From assembly GCA_002633085.1 (NCBI GenBank), contig NSIV01000012.1, forward strand, positions 1 to 64,000: 64,000 nucleotides of DNA, read 5' to 3'. Below the pieces are notes generated by a model. It saw nothing but the letters and a program-made list of their open reading frames with translations, was not told the DNA's origin and did not search any database. The position numbers and the translations under genes were made by a program. This stretch comes from Curvibacter sp. PD_MW3. Lineage in GTDB: Bacteria; Pseudomonadota; Gammaproteobacteria; Burkholderiales; Burkholderiaceae_C. This document shows positions 52,290 through 64,000 of this stretch, piece by piece; position 1 is the first letter of the stretch; every line of letters begins with the position of its first letter.

Positions 52290-53945
52290 ATGAAACCCGC
52301 GTTCTCCCGCTATTTTTCGCATCCCCTGCGTTTGTCCCTGGCCCTGCTGCTGGCCGCCGTGCTGGCCGGTTGCGCCTCGGCCCCGGCCCCCGAACCCAAG
52401 CCGAAGCTGCTGGTGTTCCTGGTGGTGGACGGCTTGCCGCAGCGCCAGATCACCGGCTACCGCGACCAGTTGGCGCCTGACGGGCTGGCCCGTTTCCTGG
52501 AGCGCGGCGCCTGGTTCTCCGAGGCCCACTACGGCCATGCCTTCACCGTCACCGGTGCCGGCCACGCCACCGTGCTGAGCGGCGCCTACACCCACCGCAA
52601 CGGCATCATCGGCAATGAATGGCGCGACGCCCAGACCGGCGAGCGCGAGTACTGCACCGGCGACACCACAGCCACCTACATCGGCCACAAAACCCAGCCG
52701 CTGGACGGCACCAGCCCGAAGAACCTGCGGGTGGAAACCGTGGGCGACGTGCTGCGCGCCGCCGACCCGCGCGCCAAGGTGATTGCCGTCTCCGGCAAGG
52801 ACCGCGGCGCCATCCTGCCCGCCGGCAAGCGCGGCACCGCCTACATGTACATGGCGCAAAGCGGCCAGTTCGCCTCCAGCACTTACTACATGCAGCAGCA
52901 CCCGGCCTGGGTCAACAGCTTCAACGGCCGCAAACTGGCCGACGGTTATTTCAAGACGCAGTGGAAGCCGCTCTTGGAAGAGGCCGCCTACGCCCGCTCG
53001 CTGCCAGACAACCAGCGCTGGTACGGCCCGCGCGGCGGCGCATTGCCCATGCTGATGGGCTCGCCCAATGACGACGCCCCCGGCCCGGCCTTCTACAGCC
53101 AGCTGCTGCGCAGCCCGTTTGCCGATGCGCTGACGCTGGAGTTCGCGCGTGCCGCCATCACCGGCGAGAGCCTGGGCCAGGACGAGGTGCCCGACATCCT
53201 GTCCATCAGCCTGTCTGGCCACGACTACGTCAACCACCAGTACAGCGCCGAGTCGCGCCTCTCGCACGACCACCTGCTGCAGCTCGACCGCCTGTTGCAG
53301 GCCTTCTTTGCCGACCTCGACGCCAAGGTGGGCCGCGACAACTACATCGCCATGCTCACCGCCGACCACGGCTTCATGCCGGCGCCGGAGTACAGCCAGG
53401 CGCAGGGGCGCGATGCCGGCCGCGTCAACGGCGGCCAGGTGCTGACGCGTGTGAACGACGGCCTGGAAAAACGCTTCGGCCCCGGCAACTGGGTCAGCTA
53501 CTCCGGCTCCTCGCTGCTGTTCAACAGGCAACTGCTGGCGCAAACCAAGGTGGACGCCAATGCCTTGGCCGAAGAAGCCCGCGCGCTGCTCTTGGCCGAA
53601 CCCGGTTTCGCCGCCGCCTACACCCGCCGCGAGCTGGAGAGCGGCAGCGCCGCTGGCCGGCCGTTTTTCGAGCCCATGCGCAAGTCCTGGCACCCGCTGG
53701 TGTCGGGCGACGTGCAATACATCCTCAAGCCGTACTGGATGTTCGGCACGGGCACGGCCACCCACGGCTCGCCCTATGAGTACGACACCCATGTGCCCAT
53801 CCTGGCCTGGGGCCCGCGCTGGGTGAAGCCCGGGCGCGTGGACAGCCGGGTCGGGGTGGTGGACATTGCCCCCACCGTGGCACGCTGGCTGGGAGTGGCG
53901 GCGCCGTCGTCTGCCGAAGGCCAGCCGCTGCCGCTGCCGAATTGA
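52290..53945 (+). CDS. alkaline phosphatase family lipoprotein
   Basis: Lipobox VLAGC; LVFLVVDGLPQRQITGYRDQ...HAFTVTGAGHATVLSGAYTHRNGIIGNEW; ADHGFMPAPEY. Confidence 0.88.
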   Translation: MKPAFSRYFSHPLRLSLALLLAAVLAGCASAPAPEPKPKLLVFLVVDGLPQRQITGYRDQLAPDGLARFLERGAWFSEAHYGHAFTVTGAGHATVLSGAYTHRNGIIGNEWRDAQTGEREYCTGDTTATYIGHKTQPLDGTSPKNLRVETVGDVLRAADPRAKVIAVSGKDRGAILPAGKRGTAYMYMAQSGQFASSTYYMQQHPAWVNSFNGRKLADGYFKTQWKPLLEEAAYARSLPDNQRWYGPRGGALPMLMGSPNDDAPGPAFYSQLLRSPFADALTLEFARAAITGESLGQDEVPDILSISLSGHDYVNHQYSAESRLSHDHLLQLDRLLQAFFADLDAKVGRDNYIAMLTADHGFMPAPEYSQAQGRDAGRVNGGQVLTRVNDGLEKRFGPGNWVSYSGSSLLFNRQLLAQTKVDANALAEEARALLLAEPGFAAAYTRRELESGSAAGRPFFEPMRKSWHPLVSGDVQYILKPYWMFGTGTATHGSPYEYDTHVPILAWGPRWVKPGRVDSRVGVVDIAPTVARWLGVAAPSSAEGQPLPLPN

Positions 53946-53948
53946 TGC

Positions 53949-54008
53949 CAAATTGGCCTCTAGGCCTCATGAAATAAGCGCCAACCGCTATTGAAATAGT
54001 AGCGTTTG
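53949..54008 (+). repeat. interspersed ~60-bp repeat, copy D (intergenic)
   Basis: CAAATTGGCCTCTAGGCCTCATGAAATAAGCGCCAACCGCTATTGAAATAGTAGCGTTTG. Confidence 0.65.
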
Positions 54009-54082
54009 AGGCGCCTTGTTCCCTACCTGCCGGCTTTGGCTACCATTGGTGCCAGACCCTTGTTTCGTAATTGAAGAAAACC

Positions 54083-55273
54083 ATGCAATTCGCCGACCGC
54101 CTGAACAACGTTGAAACCTCCGCCATCCGCGAACTCTTCAAGCTGCTGGGCAAGCCCGGCATCATCTCGTTTGCCGGCGGTTTCCCCGACAGCGCCATGT
54201 TCGACGTCGACGGCATCCGCGAAGCCGTCAACCTGGCCCTGACCGAAGAAGCCGGCGGCGCGCTGCAGTACGGCGCCACCGAGGGTTACGACCCGCTGCG
54301 CCAGCAATTGGCCGCCTTCATGGCCAGCAAGGGTGCCAAGGACGTGGCGGCCAACGGCCTGATCGTCACCACCGGCAGCCAGCAGGCGCTGGACCTGATC
54401 GGCAAGACCCTCATCAACCCCGGCGACAAGGTCATCGTCGAAGGCCCGACCTTCCTCGCCACCATCCAGTGCTTCCGCCTCTATGGCGCAGAGGTCATTG
54501 CCGCACCCATTGACGCGCATGGCGTGAAGGCCGATGAACTGGAAAAGCTGGTGGCCGAGCACAAGCCCAAATTCGTCTACCTCATTCCCACCTTTGGCAA
54601 CCCGAGCGGTGCCACGCTGAGCTTGGCGCGCCGCAAGCAGGTGCTGGAGATGGCGGTGCGCACGCAGACGGTGGTGATTGAGGATGACCCCTATGGCGAC
54701 CTCTACTTCGGCGAAGCCCCGCCGCCCAGCCTGCTGGCTCTGAGCGCCCAAGTGCCCGGCAGCCGCGACTGGCTGGTGCATTGCGGTTCATTGAGCAAGG
54801 TGCTCAGCCCCGGCCTGCGGGTGGGCTGGATGATTGCCCCGCCCGAGCTGCTGGCCAAAGCCACCATGTGCAAACAGTTCAGTGACGCCCACACCAGCAC
54901 CTTTGCTCAGGCCACCGCCGCGCAATACCTGAAAGCCGGCCGCATGCCCGCCACCCTGGCCCATGTGCGTCAGGTCTATGCCGAGCGCGCCCGTGTGATG
55001 GGCGAGAGCCTGAAGCGCGAACTGGGCGACGCGATTGAATTCACCCAACCCGGCGGCGGCCTGTTCTTCTGGGCCCGCTTGACGGGTGCGAATGGCAAGC
55101 TGAAAGATGCCGGCGAACTGGCCAAGCGCGCCATCGACAAGGGCGTGGCCTTTGTGCCCGGCGCACCGTTTTTTGCCAGCAACCCGGATCACGCGACCTT
55201 GCGTCTGAGCTTTGCGACTGCGGATGTGGCGAAAATTGAGGAGGGGGTGGGGCGGTTGGGGCAGGCGATTTAA
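54083..55273 (+). CDS. PLP-dependent aminotransferase (class I/II, 2-aminoadipate aminotransferase-like)
   Basis: IISFAGGFPDSAMFDVDGIREA; LQYGATEGYDPLRQQLAAFM; HCGSLSKVLSPGLRVGWMIAP. Confidence 0.88.
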   Translation: MQFADRLNNVETSAIRELFKLLGKPGIISFAGGFPDSAMFDVDGIREAVNLALTEEAGGALQYGATEGYDPLRQQLAAFMASKGAKDVAANGLIVTTGSQQALDLIGKTLINPGDKVIVEGPTFLATIQCFRLYGAEVIAAPIDAHGVKADELEKLVAEHKPKFVYLIPTFGNPSGATLSLARRKQVLEMAVRTQTVVIEDDPYGDLYFGEAPPPSLLALSAQVPGSRDWLVHCGSLSKVLSPGLRVGWMIAPPELLAKATMCKQFSDAHTSTFAQATAAQYLKAGRMPATLAHVRQVYAERARVMGESLKRELGDAIEFTQPGGGLFFWARLTGANGKLKDAGELAKRAIDKGVAFVPGAPFFASNPDHATLRLSFATADVAKIEEGVGRLGQAI

Positions 55274-55350
55274 TCGATGATTTAGATGTTGTTGAATTGG
55301 CTTCGCCCTAGACGTTTGTGGCTGGAGGTTGGAGGCAAATCAAGACGGTA

Positions 55351-55383
55351 ATGGGCGCCCTTGTGGCGCCCATTTTGTTTTTG
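55351..55383 (+). terminator. intrinsic terminator downstream of aminotransferase
   Basis: ATGGGCGCCCTTGTGGCGCCCATTTTGTTTTT. Confidence 0.75.
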
Positions 55384-55528
55384 CTCCCCCATTTGGGTGA
55401 TGACAAGCAGTAGTTGCAGCCCTACGATGCTAACTTTGCATTTGCAGTCCAGGGTTACATAGACTGCACCTTCAGCATCGCCTTGGTCGGTCTGTTGCTG
55501 ACAGCTTGCGCAACAGAGGAGTGACTAA

Positions 55529-56980
55529 GTGGCGACACCCAACCCGAAAATGCGAGTCTCCCATTACTTCGGGCTTGATCGCGATCAGACTACTCTGGAT
55601 TTCGTTGATGTTCCTATAGGAAATGACACGCCGGTGTTCCTTGATCCCAGCCGGCTTAGAACCATGCAAAGTGCTTGGGCATCAGAATGTAATTCGCTCT
55701 TACAGCACTTCTTTGAGACGTTGTTACGGCACTTAAAGACGAACAACGAAGCTGCTGGCATTCATATGCTCGAGGCCTTAACCGAGAAAAACGAATTCCA
55801 TTTGGGATTTTCACGAGGCTTATCTGATGGACGAGCTTTTGGTAAAGGCTACGCCCACAAGGTTTGGATGGCTCTTGCGAAAAGCCAAGCAGGATCCACG
55901 GGCTTGCTCCAAGACATTGAGGATGCCTGCTTATTCATTGAAGGAATTGGGCCTGATCGAATTTCGGATGCAGTCTGCAATATTCTTCGTGGGCCACTAA
56001 TTCACTACACGCAAGATATCTGCCAGTACTACGGTATCCCGTTATCACCTAATGTCGCCTCCGGACCAATTTGGAACGTCCACTCGGAAGTATGGGAGGA
56101 CTCGTTGGTGCCCTTGCCTGTAACCCCGTATGGGAAGCTGCTTTTGGTCCCCAAATTAGTGGTTCGTCATCGGTTTGTTTACGACTAGTCCACATACTTC
56201 ATTCATCATCTTCTTCCTGCAATGCAGGAGTCAGAGAAACAGTTGAACACAGGACTCGTGCATACCTTAAAAGATGGTCGCAAGCGTGTGACCAAAAAAA
56301 GTCTGAAAGAAAAATACGGAGCGGACAAACTAACTATTGCGCGCGAAACACTACGGCATCCTGGTGCGTTGGATGAATACCGGGAAGCAGCTCAGAGATC
56401 CTCTCGCCCGATGACACATGATCAGCTTGCTGAAATTGAGAATATTGCACTGCCCAATTTCGCTGGTCTCATGTCAGCCGTAGCAGCCATACCGACTGGG
56501 CGGGACGACGCAGGTAATTACGAGGATGCAATTGAGAAACTTCTCAGTGCACTATTCTTTCCTTCACTATCTTCCCCAACAAAACAACTCAAAATTCATG
56601 AAGGAAGAAAGCGAATCGACATTACCTATGTCAATAATCCAATGAACGGATTTTTTAAGTGGGTACTACAGCATTACCCAAGTTCGCATATTTTTGTTGA
56701 ATGCAAAAATTATGGAAAAGAAATAGGAAATCCAGAGGTTGATCAACTGTCGGGGCGTTTTTCTCCCAGTCGCGGTCAAGTCGGGTTGCTCGTCTGTCGA
56801 TCCATTGAAAGCCAGATAAAGATAGACGCGAGCTGCAGAGACACTGCTAATGACAAAAGAGGTTACATCCTTGTGCTGACAGACTCAGACTTGGCGCAAC
56901 TTGTGGAAAATTATCAGTCTTCTAACGGAAGCTCTGAGTACCCGCTTTTGATGAAAAAATTTAAAAGTTTGATCATGTAG
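55529..56980 (+). pseudogene. putative PD-(D/E)XK nuclease-like gene split by one in-frame TAG (ORFs 55529..56188 and 56222..56980)
   Basis: Both ORFs share one frame; only TAG at 56186-56188 separates them (VVRHRFVYD*STYFIHHLLPAMQESEKQ); C-terminal part has GRKRIDITYVN...HIFVECKNYGKEI, a PD-(D/E)XK-like core. Confidence 0.6.
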
Positions 56981-57106
56981 CAAGTACTTGAACTATTGAA
57001 TTAGCGGTGAGAACTCCACCACCCAGCTTTTATCTTCGACATAATTGGGAAGCCATTCGGGTTTGAGAAAACCGATATTTGACGAGTTGAGTTCATCAAC
57101 CTACTA

Positions 57107-57442
57107 ATGAAAATAATAGCCAGCACATTCATCGCCTGTACCTTACTAGGCTTCGCAGGTATCGCATTCGCCAAATCCCCTGATTGTTCCGTTCCCGCCA
57201 TCGTCCAAGCCCGCAAGCTGCTCAGTTTCCATGCCGACGGTGACGACCGCATCGAGATCGACAAGGCCGTGAAAGAGCTGCCTTCCCTCAAGAACCCGGC
57301 CAATGAGCAGCAGCGCTTCCAGGTGCTGGAGGTCTGGGGCTACATCTACAAGGCGCGCTACCGCATGCGCTTGATCTACGCGCCCATGGGTGGCAGTTGC
57401 ACGCTGATGGGGCAAGAAGTTCTGGAGTATGCGAAGCTCTGA
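57107..57442 (+). CDS. hypothetical secreted protein
   Basis: Signal peptide MKIIASTFIACTLLGFAGIAFA; 111 aa. Confidence 0.6.
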   Translation: MKIIASTFIACTLLGFAGIAFAKSPDCSVPAIVQARKLLSFHADGDDRIEIDKAVKELPSLKNPANEQQRFQVLEVWGYIYKARYRMRLIYAPMGGSCTLMGQEVLEYAKL

Positions 57443-57542
57443 CCTGTAGCGGTCACGGCCTTCCGTCGCGCACGGTGTTGAAGCTGACGCGCGCCTAGGG
57501 CCTGTTCACACGGGTTCGACGTCATTTTTCGGAGACTCTTTC

Positions 57543-57941
57543 ATGGCAATCGGTTGGCTCACGGTGCTGCAAAGCGTTCCCTGGTCGGACGTGATCAGCA
57601 ATGCGCCCAAGGTGGCGGAAGGCGCCAAGAAGCTGTGGAACATGGTGGGCAGGAAATCCGTGCCGCCAGATTCTTCTGAGATGAGCACGCAGCCGGCCGG
57701 CTTGTCGGAAGCGCAAACCCTGGCCGCCTTGTCGGACCGTACCGCGGCCCTGGAGGCGGCGGTGGCCGACCTGCACGACCAGATGCTGGCCTCGTCCGAA
57801 CTGATCAAGGCACTGGCCGAGCAGAATGCCCAACTGATCCAGCGCATTGAAGCCAACCGGGTGCGTGTGCGCTGGATCGGTGCCGCCGTCGTGGCGCTGG
57901 TCATGGCTGCCCTGCTGAGCCTGCTGCTGGTGTTGCGCTAA
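57543..57941 (+). CDS. hypothetical coiled-coil protein with C-terminal TM anchor
   Basis: Heptad-rich TAALEAAVADLHDQMLASSELIKALAEQNAQLIQRIEANRVRVRW then IGAAVVALVMAALLSLLLVLR. Confidence 0.65.
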   Translation: MAIGWLTVLQSVPWSDVISNAPKVAEGAKKLWNMVGRKSVPPDSSEMSTQPAGLSEAQTLAALSDRTAALEAAVADLHDQMLASSELIKALAEQNAQLIQRIEANRVRVRWIGAAVVALVMAALLSLLLVLR

Positions 57942-57963
57942 GGGGCAGAGGCCTCAACCTTGA

Positions 57964-60060
<2,097 letters not shown>

Positions 60061-60145
60061 TCGTCGAGTTTCCGCAGATCATTGGCCAGGTTGTTGGCGT
60101 TCGCCGCTGGGTGGCGACAGGTCTCATGCCTGCCGCCCTGGTTCC

Positions 60146-62260
60146 TCACTTGCCGAACAGCCCTTTCAGTTGGTCTTTCAACTGCTGTTCGATCTGGCCC
60201 TTTTGCGTATCGACCTGCTTCTGCACTTCGGCTTCGACTTTGCCTTTGACCAGATCGCCCACCAGATTGCCAAAGTCGATCTCCCAGCGGATGGCATTGA
60301 AGGGGCCGGACAGTTTGACCGGCACCGTCAGGCCCTTGAGCTGCTGCAACTCGGGCCCGCCCTGGCCTTGCAGGGTGGAGACCACGGTGGCCTTGACGGT
60401 GTAGTCAAGCCGGTCCTCGCCGAGGTTGATGTCGCCGTTGCCGCCAATGCGCAGCAGTGGCGTTTTGGCGGACAGGTCGTCGTTGTGAGCAACGCCGTTG
60501 GCAATTTTGAAGCTGCCGCTGAGTTCGGTGAAGTCGGTTTTTTCTTGCGTGGATGCGGCGCCCTGCTGGGGCGCCGGCTGACCTTGCAGCATGCCGATTT
60601 TGGCCTTGGCGTTGCGTATCGTAGCGGCCAGGTTGATGCCGTTGATGGCACCGTCTTGCAACGCGAGGCGCGCCGTGCCGTTGATTGCTCGCTTGAGTTG
60701 CGACACCGTGGCGCCGGCGGTGCTGATGTCGATCGTCACGTCGCCTTTGCCGTCGACCGGGTTCTTGTCCAAGGCATCTTTGAGCAGCGGCCCGATGTTG
60801 ATGTTGCGCAAGGTCTGTTGCGCCGCAAAGTGCGGCGTTTTGCTGGCGCTGGCCGACAGCGAGCCAGCCAGGCTGCCGCCATACAAGGAGGCCGTCATGG
60901 GGTTGATGTTGACCTTGCCGTTGGCGGCATGCAGTTCAAGCCGGACGTTGCTGGTTCGGATGTTGGCGAACTTGAACGATGCCACTTTGAGCGTGCCTCG
61001 GGCGTCCAGCGATTGGAGTGCTGAGAGGTCAAACGGGCTCTCGGGTGCAGGACTCTCTGGCGCCGCGCTTGATCCCGAGGCCTTGGTGGGGGTCGGTCCC
61101 GTCTTGGCTGCGGGTGTGCTCTTGGCCATGTAGCGGTCGGCGTCCAGATCGTCCAGGGCCATGTCAAAGCTGTAGGCGGGCGGGGAAAATCGCGTCAGCC
61201 CGACCTGCGCCTCCACGCGCATGCCGTCGAGCTTGCCGGAGAGGCTGGCTTGCACGGCTTCATGGGGAAGGTTGACCGAAGCTTTGCCCTTGGCGCTGAT
61301 TGCCAGTGTGCCGCCGGCCGGGTTGGGCAGTGCCGCCTCAAGGCTCAGATTGCTAAGTTCAAATCGTTGCGCCGAGAGGTCGCCAGTCAATGCGCCGCCC
61401 AGCTTGGCAGTGGTGCTGCGTGTGCCTTGGGTGATGGTGGCCTCCAGCGCCAGTGCCGGCGCCTTGAGCGATTGGGGCGACAGCTCAAAGGACGGCGCTG
61501 ACAGCGTCATCTGCAATTGGGGGATATCCGCCGCTGCACCCTTGAGGCTGGCGCTGAAGCCGTCGAACACATGGCGCTGCTGCGCCAAGTCGAGGGTGAA
61601 ATTGCTTTTCGCGTTGACGGTCAGGGCGAGGGAGGGCTTGTCGCCTTTGACCTCGGCGCTGAGTTCGAAGTTGCTTTTTTTGCCCTGGGCGATGGGGCCG
61701 GTGCGCAGGTTCAGTTTGGAGACTGCCAGCGTGCTGTTCTTGGCCTCGTCCGTCAAACCTAGGCTGGCATTGGTGAGGGAAATGCCGCCGACGTCGAACT
61801 GCACCGCATGTGCTTCCTCTGGCGTGGAGGTGGCCGTTGATGGCTGGGCGTTGCCATCCCCCTTGGGGAGCAGATCGTCGTAGTTGGTGGTGTGGTCCTT
61901 GTAGCGGTGCAGATTGACAACCAGCCCGTCAACGAGGATCTGATCGATGATGAATTGCTTGGAGAAAACCGGCAGCAGTGCCACGGCCACTTGGGCATGC
62001 TCGGCTGAAGCAAACACCCGTGCGTTCTGGCGCTCACTGATCGCCACCTTGCCCAGGTCGGCACCGATCCGGGGGAAGAACGTGAGCTTGATGTCGCCGG
62101 GAATGGACAGCGTGCGTTGGGTCTTGTCCTGTACCAGTTGGATGAGGGTGGGCTTGTAGTCGTTGGGGTTGAAGGTGGCGGCGACGATGATCGCCGCCAG
62201 CACCAGCAGGGCGACGAGGCCGGCCAGCGCAAGGAGCAGGTATTTCAGGACTTTCGGCAT
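60146..62260 (-). CDS. AsmA family protein
   Basis: N-terminal TM, FNPNDYKPTLIQLVQDKTQRTLSIPGDIKLTFFPRIGADLGKVAIS; C-terminal AsmA-like region. Confidence 0.88.
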   Translation of the reverse strand: MPKVLKYLLLALAGLVALLVLAAIIVAATFNPNDYKPTLIQLVQDKTQRTLSIPGDIKLTFFPRIGADLGKVAISERQNARVFASAEHAQVAVALLPVFSKQFIIDQILVDGLVVNLHRYKDHTTNYDDLLPKGDGNAQPSTATSTPEEAHAVQFDVGGISLTNASLGLTDEAKNSTLAVSKLNLRTGPIAQGKKSNFELSAEVKGDKPSLALTVNAKSNFTLDLAQQRHVFDGFSASLKGAAADIPQLQMTLSAPSFELSPQSLKAPALALEATITQGTRSTTAKLGGALTGDLSAQRFELSNLSLEAALPNPAGGTLAISAKGKASVNLPHEAVQASLSGKLDGMRVEAQVGLTRFSPPAYSFDMALDDLDADRYMAKSTPAAKTGPTPTKASGSSAAPESPAPESPFDLSALQSLDARGTLKVASFKFANIRTSNVRLELHAANGKVNINPMTASLYGGSLAGSLSASASKTPHFAAQQTLRNINIGPLLKDALDKNPVDGKGDVTIDISTAGATVSQLKRAINGTARLALQDGAINGINLAATIRNAKAKIGMLQGQPAPQQGAASTQEKTDFTELSGSFKIANGVAHNDDLSAKTPLLRIGGNGDINLGEDRLDYTVKATVVSTLQGQGGPELQQLKGLTVPVKLSGPFNAIRWEIDFGNLVGDLVKGKVEAEVQKQVDTQKGQIEQQLKDQLKGLFGK

Positions 62261-62318
62261 CACACACTCCTTGAAAATCGGTGGGCAGAAAGATGAGGGT
62301 CTGGGGGCATTCTCCCCC

Positions 62319-63047
62319 TCAGGCTGGCGCCGGGTGATTTTTCCGCTGGCCACGTCCCTTCAAACGTGCCTGCACCGCTTCGCTGGTGAGCTCGCGCAAC
62401 GCATCGGCGGCGATCCAGCGTGCCGGGCGTGAGCCTTGTCGCTGAATGCGGTCTGCTGCGGCGATGGCTGCCTCGTTGAGTGCCGGGTTGCGCTTGCCGA
62501 TGTTGCGCAGCGCCCAGTTCACGGCCTTTTTCACGAAGTTGCGTTCGTCGTCGGCAGCGGCCTCAATCAGGGACAGTGCTGCGACAAAGTCTTCATCGCT
62601 GGCCTGTTTGTCATGCACCGCCAAAGTGGCCAGCAGGGCAAAGGCGGCGCGGCGCACGAACTCATCGCGGTGGCTGGCCCAGGCCTGCACCTTGCGCCAG
62701 GCCAGCGGCGAGGCCAGAAAGGCGCTGCCGCAGACCTGGTCGCACACGTCCCAGGAAGCAAACCCTTTGGCCCAGGCGTCCATCTGGCGCGAACTCAGTT
62801 GTGCCGGCTCGGCCACCAGGCCGGCGACGATGCGGGCTTCGGGAATGCCGGTGTCCCACAGCGCTTGCGCCAGGGTGTGGTCGCGCCCCAGGGTGCGGGC
62901 GACGCGGCGGATCTCGGGCATGGACAGGCCCAGGCGCTTGTCGCCGGTGATACCGAAGCGCGCCAGGCCTTCCAGCGCCTCGGGGTGGGCGTTTTGCTGC
63001 AGCAGGGCGAGGGCGGACGCCAGGCGATGGGTGTCAGCGGCTGGCAT
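62319..63047 (-). CDS. DNA alkylation repair family (HEAT-like) protein
   Basis: FGITGDKRLGLSMPEIRRVARTLGRDHTLAQALWDTGIPEARIVAGLV; ERNFVKKAVNWALRNIGKRNPAL. Confidence 0.85.
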   Translation of the reverse strand: MPAADTHRLASALALLQQNAHPEALEGLARFGITGDKRLGLSMPEIRRVARTLGRDHTLAQALWDTGIPEARIVAGLVAEPAQLSSRQMDAWAKGFASWDVCDQVCGSAFLASPLAWRKVQAWASHRDEFVRRAAFALLATLAVHDKQASDEDFVAALSLIEAAADDERNFVKKAVNWALRNIGKRNPALNEAAIAAADRIQRQGSRPARWIAADALRELTSEAVQARLKGRGQRKNHPAPA

Positions 63048-63078
63048 GGGTTCCGTCCTCAGAAGCGCAAGGCCAAGC

Positions 63079-63342
63079 TCAGGGCCAGTCGCTGAACGGG
63101 AACGGCACGTCTTCGGTGGCGAAGCCCACAAACTCGGCAATCTGACGCAGGTACTGCCCCAGGCTGCGGCCGAATTGGCTCAGACGGACGTTGGGTGTGC
63201 TGACCAGCGCCAGAACGAACTGCACAACGGCCAGCACGCCCAACAGGGTGGCGGCCAGCTGGAAGCCGATGCCCATCAGAAGCATCAACAAGGCGCGTAG
63301 CCAGATGTTGCGTTGGGGCGCGGTGCTCGGTATGTCGCTCAT
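63079..63342 (-). CDS. DUF4389-like membrane protein
   Basis: RALLMLLMGIGFQLAATLLGVLAVVQFVLALVSTPNVRLSQFGRSLGQYLRQIAEFVGFATEDVPFPFSDWP. Confidence 0.75.
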   Translation of the reverse strand: MSDIPSTAPQRNIWLRALLMLLMGIGFQLAATLLGVLAVVQFVLALVSTPNVRLSQFGRSLGQYLRQIAEFVGFATEDVPFPFSDWP

Positions 63343-63373
63343 GCGGTCCTCCCTTGGGTCATGGTTTGATGGG

Positions 63374-63616
63374 TCAGGGCGAGCGGTGCAGGCGCGGCGC
63401 CGAGAGCAAGGCCAGGTTCTCGGTGATGGCCACATCCACGTCGGGCCAGCGGCCGGTGACCTTGGCCGCGGTGATGCTGTTCTGCAGTTGCTTGAGGTCT
63501 TTCACGCTTGGCGCCACCTTGATCTGCGCGATGGCCGCCGCTGTGTTGCCCACCTTGAGCAGCGTCATCACCTTGCCTGCCCATTCGCTCGTTTTTGCGT
63601 TTGCCCGCGTCGCCAT
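63374..63616 (-). CDS. hypothetical protein
   Basis: ORF MATRANAKTSEWAGKVMTLLKVGNTAAAIAQIKVAPSVKDLKQLQ. Confidence 0.55.
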   Translation of the reverse strand: MATRANAKTSEWAGKVMTLLKVGNTAAAIAQIKVAPSVKDLKQLQNSITAAKVTGRWPDVDVAITENLALLSAPRLHRSP

Positions 63617-63719
63617 ACGTTTCACCTGTCTTGCATTGAGGACCCCACTGTACACAACCACGCGTGGCCGTGGTACCCCCGTGGTCCCCGCCTAGAACGC
63701 GGTTAAGCTTGGTGCCTTC

Positions 63720-64000
63720 ATGAGTTACAACCTGACCCTGTTTGATGCCGATGGCGCCACTGAGACGCAACGCCGCGCGGCCGAGCAACGCTTTCGCCAA
63801 GTGCTGGAAGAGTCGCTGGGCGACGCCAGCCTGGTGGGGCCGGTTTATAGCGCCTACCTGCGCATCGTGGCCACCTATGGCGAAGCGCCGTCACCCGATG
63901 TGCTGACCGATGCCGAGCGTGAGATCGTCGAGCAATGGCAGGCGGCCGAAACAGCGGCGGTGGTGGCGGTGTTCGGGCCGCACCGCTACATGGGTGATGC
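63720..64000 (+). CDS. hypothetical protein, 3' truncated by window end
   Basis: Open frame MSYNLTLFDADGATETQRRAAEQRFRQVLEESLGDASLVGPVYSAYLRIV... to the window end. Confidence 0.6.
   Translation, partial: MSYNLTLFDADGATETQRRAAEQRFRQVLEESLGDASLVGPVYSAYLRIVATYGEAPSPDVLTDAEREIVEQWQAAETAAVVAVFGPHRYMGD

Overview
64 kb of high-GC chromosomal DNA, most likely from a Comamonadaceae-type betaproteobacterium (inferred from gene content and protein style; no database was searched). I saw no rRNA, tRNA, transposase, integrase or CRISPR array. Main blocks: (1) nitronate monooxygenase and an HlyD / fused ATPase-ATPase-permease / permease ABC exporter (0.2-6.6 kb). (2) A compact 2-oxoacid dehydrogenase cassette, E1alpha-E1beta-free lipoyl domain-lipoate ligase, with no E2 or E3, behind an FNR-type box (7.0-10.2 kb). 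(3) A methionine aminopeptidase translationally linked to a ParD-like protein (10.3-11.3 kb). (4) An Mg2+ P-type ATPase with a DevBCA/MacAB-like exporter, pfkB and an HD-GYP protein. (5) An oxalate catabolism region: two frc, oxc, a Crp/Fnr-type regulator, a TctABC transporter, a cytidylate-kinase/BON fusion, a formyltransferase resembling the 10-formyl-THF hydrolase domain, and a probable ketopantoate-reductase-like remnant. Matching Crp/Fnr-type palindromes lie upstream of oxc and tctC. (6) 6S RNA/zapA. (7) A cobalamin riboswitch, btuB and a long overlapping cobalamin operon (34.6-49.4 kb). (8) Housekeeping genes plus an AT-richer insert whose PD-(D/E)XK-like gene is split by one in-frame TAG. 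The most unusual signal is a roughly 55-65 bp interspersed repeat present between genes and also inside the reading frames of cobU, cbiB and, with less certainty, cobC, where it supplies protein sequence with anomalous codons.
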